A DNA stretch of 7,417 nucleotides, taken from positions 1 through 7,417 of the forward strand of contig JAESUK010000114.1 of assembly GCA_016763095.1 (NCBI GenBank), written 5' to 3'. The position numbers and the translations under genes are program-made. Shown here piece by piece: positions 5,304 through 7,417 of this stretch; position 1 is the first letter of the stretch; every line of letters begins with the position of its first letter. The notes under the pieces are model-generated. The model was not told the DNA's origin. It ran no database searches and saw nothing but the letters and a program-made list of their open reading frames with translations. Origin of the DNA: Alphaproteobacteria bacterium. Lineage in GTDB: Bacteria; Pseudomonadota; Alphaproteobacteria; Micavibrionales; Micavibrionaceae.

Positions 5304-6956
5304 ATGTCTGCAAAAGAAGTAAAATTTAACACGGATGCACGTAAGCAAATGCTTGAAGGCGTGAACATCTTGGCAAATGCTGTGAAAGTAACATTGGGAC
5401 CGAAGGGTCGTAACGTTGTAATCGACAAAGCATACGGGGCTCCACGCATCACAAAAGATGGTGTAACCGTTGCAAAAGAGATCGAACTTCCAAATAAGTT
5501 TGAAAACATGGGCGCACAAATGGTGAAAGAAGTTGCCTCACGTGCAAACGATGTTGCTGGTGACGGAACAACAACTGCGACAGTATTGGCACAAGCCATC
5601 GTCCGTGAAGGAAACAAAGCTGTTGAAACAGGTATGAACCCAATGGATTTGAAACGTGGGATTGATCTTGCTGTTTCAAAAGTTGTTGAGGATCTTCATG
5701 CACGTTCAAAAGAAGTCAAAGAAAATGCTGAAATTGCTCAAGTTGGAACAATCTCTGCAAACGGAGATGAAGAAGTTGGTCAGTTCCTTGCGGAAGCAAT
5801 GGACAAAGTTGGTCAAGAAGGTGTGATTACGGTTGAAGAAGCAAAAGGTCTTCAAACTGAACTTGAAGTTGTTGAGGGTATGCAATTCGATCGCGGATAC
5901 CTTTCACCATATTTTGTTACAAACTCAGACAAAATGATTTGCGAACTCGAAGACCCATTTATCTTGTTGTTCGAAAAGAAACTGACAAACCTACAACCAA
6001 TGCTTCCAATCCTTGAATCTGTTGTTCAAAGCGGACGCCCACTTTTGATCATTGCAGAAGATGTTGAAGGTGAAGCACTTGCAACATTGGTAGTGAATAA
6101 ACTACGTGGTGGTTTGAAAGTCGCTGCTGTGAAAGCGCCTGGTTTTGGTGATCGGCGTAAAGCAATGATGGATGACATGGCCGTTCTTACAGGTGGTCAG
6201 GTTATTTCTGAAGACATCGGCATTAAGCTTGAAGATGTGACAATGGAAATGCTTGGAACTGCGAAAAAAGTTCGTATCACTAAGGACGAAAGCACGATTA
6301 TTGATGGTGCTGGATCTAAGGGTGATATTGCAACACGTTGTACACAAATCCGTCAACAAATTGAAGATACATCTTCAGATTACGATGCAGAGAAATTGCA
6401 AGAACGCTTGGCTAAATTGTCAGGTGGAGTTGCTGTGATCCGCGTTGGTGGTGCAACAGAAGTTGAAGTGAAAGAAAAGAAAGACCGCGTTGATGATGCT
6501 ATGCATGCAACACGTGCTGCTGTCGAAGAGGGAATTATCTCTGGTGGTGGAACAGGTCTTCTTTATGCAACAAGAGCACTTGAAAGTCTTGAAGGCACAA
6601 ATGCTGATCAAAATGCTGGGATTGAGATTGTACGCCGTGCGTTGCAAGCTCCAATTCGCCAGATTGTTGAAAATGCAGGTGGTGAAGGCGCAATTGTTGT
6701 TGGAAAGCTTCTTGAGCAAAAAGACACAAGCTTCGGATATGATGCACAAGAAGATGTCTACACAGACCTCGTAAAAGCAGGGATCATTGATCCTGTTAAA
6801 GTTGTACGTTCTGCAATTCAAAACGCGGCATCTGTTGCTGGTCTTTTGATCACAACAGAAGCAATGATCGCTGATCTTCCAAGAGAAGATGGTGATGCTG
6901 GTGCTGGCGCGATGGGTGGCATGGGCGGAATGGGTGGCATGGGCGGAATGATGTAA
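5304..6956 (+). CDS. groEL: Chaperonin GroEL
   Basis: This 60-kDa chaperonin forms a double seven-membered ring that folds proteins in an ATP- and GroES-dependent cycle in the cytoplasm. At 550 residues it is full length. ATP-site residues are present at canonical positions: Asp52, GDGTTT at 86-91, Asp87, the catalytic Asp398 (RVDDAMHATRAAVEEG) and GGG at 414-416. The apical domain spans about 190-375, including the substrate-binding EGMQFDRGYLSPYF segment (191-204). The C-terminus is the usual GGM tail. Small departures from the common consensus are ISGGGTG at 412-418 (often V/P-GGG-V/T-A) and LLFEKK at 221-226 (often a His or Asp at the Phe position). AAGGAG lies 7 nt before the ATG. The gene follows groES by 32 nt and ends before a strong terminator. 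Confidence 0.99.
   Translation: MSAKEVKFNTDARKQMLEGVNILANAVKVTLGPKGRNVVIDKAYGAPRITKDGVTVAKEIELPNKFENMGAQMVKEVASRANDVAGDGTTTATVLAQAIVREGNKAVETGMNPMDLKRGIDLAVSKVVEDLHARSKEVKENAEIAQVGTISANGDEEVGQFLAEAMDKVGQEGVITVEEAKGLQTELEVVEGMQFDRGYLSPYFVTNSDKMICELEDPFILLFEKKLTNLQPMLPILESVVQSGRPLLIIAEDVEGEALATLVVNKLRGGLKVAAVKAPGFGDRRKAMMDDMAVLTGGQVISEDIGIKLEDVTMEMLGTAKKVRITKDESTIIDGAGSKGDIATRCTQIRQQIEDTSSDYDAEKLQERLAKLSGGVAVIRVGGATEVEVKEKKDRVDDAMHATRAAVEEGIISGGGTGLLYATRALESLEGTNADQNAGIEIVRRALQAPIRQIVENAGGEGAIVVGKLLEQKDTSFGYDAQEDVYTDLVKAGIIDPVKVVRSAIQNAASVAGLLITTEAMIADLPREDGDAGAGAMGGMGGMGGMGGMM
6912..6947 (+). repeat. Two exact 18-nt tandem repeats encoding the GroEL GGM tail
   Basis: The 18-nt unit at 6912-6929 (encoding MGGMGG) is repeated exactly at 6930-6947, immediately before the final Met-Met-stop. 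GGM tails are normal in GroEL. Identity at the nucleotide level, including the alternating GGT/GGC/GGA codons, indicates recent duplication by slippage. Confidence 0.85.
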
Positions 6957-6977
6957 TCATCATTTACCCCAACATTC

Positions 6978-6994
6978 GTTCTTCTATTAAGAAC
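6978..6994 (+). other. Short hairpin upstream of the groEL terminator
   Basis: GTTCTT at 6978-6983 and AAGAAC at 6989-6994 form a perfect 6-bp inverted repeat with a 5-nt loop. It lies between the groEL stop and the main terminator and may protect the 3' end of the message. It lacks its own T-run. Confidence 0.4.
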
Positions 6995-7000
6995 AAAAAG

Positions 7001-7031
7001 AAAGGTCGTTCAGAAATGGACGACCTTTTTT
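7001..7031 (+). terminator. Intrinsic terminator of groESL
   Basis: AAAGGTCGTTCA (7001-7012) pairs with TGGACGACCTTT (7017-7028) as a 12-bp stem with one T-G wobble, closed by a GAAA loop (7013-7016). Six T residues run from 7026 to 7031. An A-rich stretch (6995-7003) faces the T-run, so the hairpin might also work for transcripts coming from the other strand. Confidence 0.85.
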
Positions 7032-7036
7032 GATGG

Positions 7037-7064
7037 TTTACATCATTCATAAATCGTCTAATAT
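7037..7064 (+). promoter_or_regulatory. Probable promoter of purC, leaderless arrangement
   Basis: TTTACA at 7037-7042 (5 of 6 to the -35 consensus) and TAATAT at 7059-7064 (4 of 6 to -10) are 16 nt apart. Initiation about 7 nt downstream would fall on or next to the ATG at 7071, and no Shine-Dalgarno lies before that ATG. The site sits directly after the groEL terminator. Confidence 0.5.
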
Positions 7065-7070
7065 CACGCC

Positions 7071-7417
7071 ATGATAACAGAGCAAGAAATAACCGACAGA
7101 TTGGACCAGACAATTAATATTTGTCCTGATATTCCAAATGTAACGCGCCAATCAGGCAAAGTCCGCGAGAGCTATATCTATCCGAATGGAACACGTGCCA
7201 TTGTTGTAACGGACCGTATTTCAGCGTTTGATTTTGTGTTGGGAACGGTTCCTTTCAAAGGAGAAATTCTCAATAGCATCAGCGATTTTTGGTTTGAAGA
7301 AATGGATAAAATTGGTATCCGTACGCATCATATTTCCTCACTGCATCCAAATGTGTCGGTAAACAAAGAAGCTGAAGTTCTGCCGATTGAATTCGTTGTC
7401 CGTAGCTACTTAACTGG
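7071..7417 (+). CDS. purC: SAICAR synthetase (PurC), N-terminal part, runs off right edge
   Basis: Phosphoribosylaminoimidazole-succinocarboxamide synthase joins aspartate to CAIR using ATP in de novo purine synthesis, in the cytoplasm. The visible 115 residues contain the ATP-binding GKVRESY segment at 29-35 and the signature TDRISAFDFVL at 47-57. Also present are the PFKGEILN stretch at 61-68, SDFWF at 71-75, and VVRSYLTG at the window end. This is the longer 'TDRISAFD' form, about 300 residues in relatives, not the short form typified by E. coli PurC (GKAKxxY). The ATG at 7071 has no Shine-Dalgarno, but a good promoter ends 7 nt upstream, so the message may be leaderless. It is separated from groEL by a terminator and is its own transcription unit. 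The call is firm; the C-terminal part is outside the window. Confidence 0.93.
   Translation, partial: MITEQEITDRLDQTINICPDIPNVTRQSGKVRESYIYPNGTRAIVVTDRISAFDFVLGTVPFKGEILNSISDFWFEEMDKIGIRTHHISSLHPNVSVNKEAEVLPIEFVVRSYLT

Noticed and set aside
6420..6821. Minus-strand open frame inside groEL
   Set aside because: It is a shadow of the groEL codon pattern, rich in Cys and Asn from reverse-complement codons, with no independent support.

Overview
The window looks like a chromosomal segment of a free-living alphaproteobacterium with moderate to low G+C. The lineage clues are an Usg-family protein (a family I know from alphaproteobacteria), a COX15-type heme A synthase start, an adrenodoxin-type [2Fe-2S] ferredoxin and a groESL promoter of the alphaproteobacterial RpoH type. 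I cannot name a genus from the sequence alone. No tRNA, rRNA, CRISPR array or insertion sequence was seen.

Layout. Bases 1-1318 are read on the minus strand. They hold an overlapping pair of unrecognised genes, a roughly five-segment membrane protein followed by a small protein with a lytic-transglycosylase/lysozyme-like residue pattern, and then the start of ctaA (heme A synthase), which runs off the left edge. Bases 1378-4404 on the plus strand form a tight four-gene operon: a thioredoxin-reductase-like ferredoxin-NADP+ reductase, two tandem paralogous membrane proteins of unknown function, and a [2Fe-2S] ferredoxin. Gene junctions there are 0 nt, a 4-nt ATGA overlap, and 4 nt. Bases 4416-4694 on the minus strand encode Usg, convergent with the ferredoxin gene. 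A 286-nt divergent intergenic region carries an extended -10 promoter for usg and an RpoH-like promoter for groES-groEL (4981-6956). groEL is followed by a strong intrinsic terminator, then by a separate promoter and the 5' part of purC, which runs off the right edge.

How the genes work together. The reductase and ferredoxin are an obvious electron-transfer pair (NADPH to FAD to [2Fe-2S]). The two membrane proteins locked between them by translational coupling are probably connected to that job or its membrane target, but nothing in their sequences shows the reaction. GroES and GroEL form the standard chaperonin. ctaA and purC are housekeeping genes for heme A and purine synthesis.

The least explained part is the AT-rich pair at 190-1318. 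It is the best candidate for something undescribed: a compact membrane protein plus a muralytic-like protein with no clear signal peptide. The second candidate is the reductase/membrane paralogue/ferredoxin operon. Several gene starts are placed internal to the longest open frame on ribosome-binding-site or family grounds, and two genes (the reductase and purC) may be leaderless.
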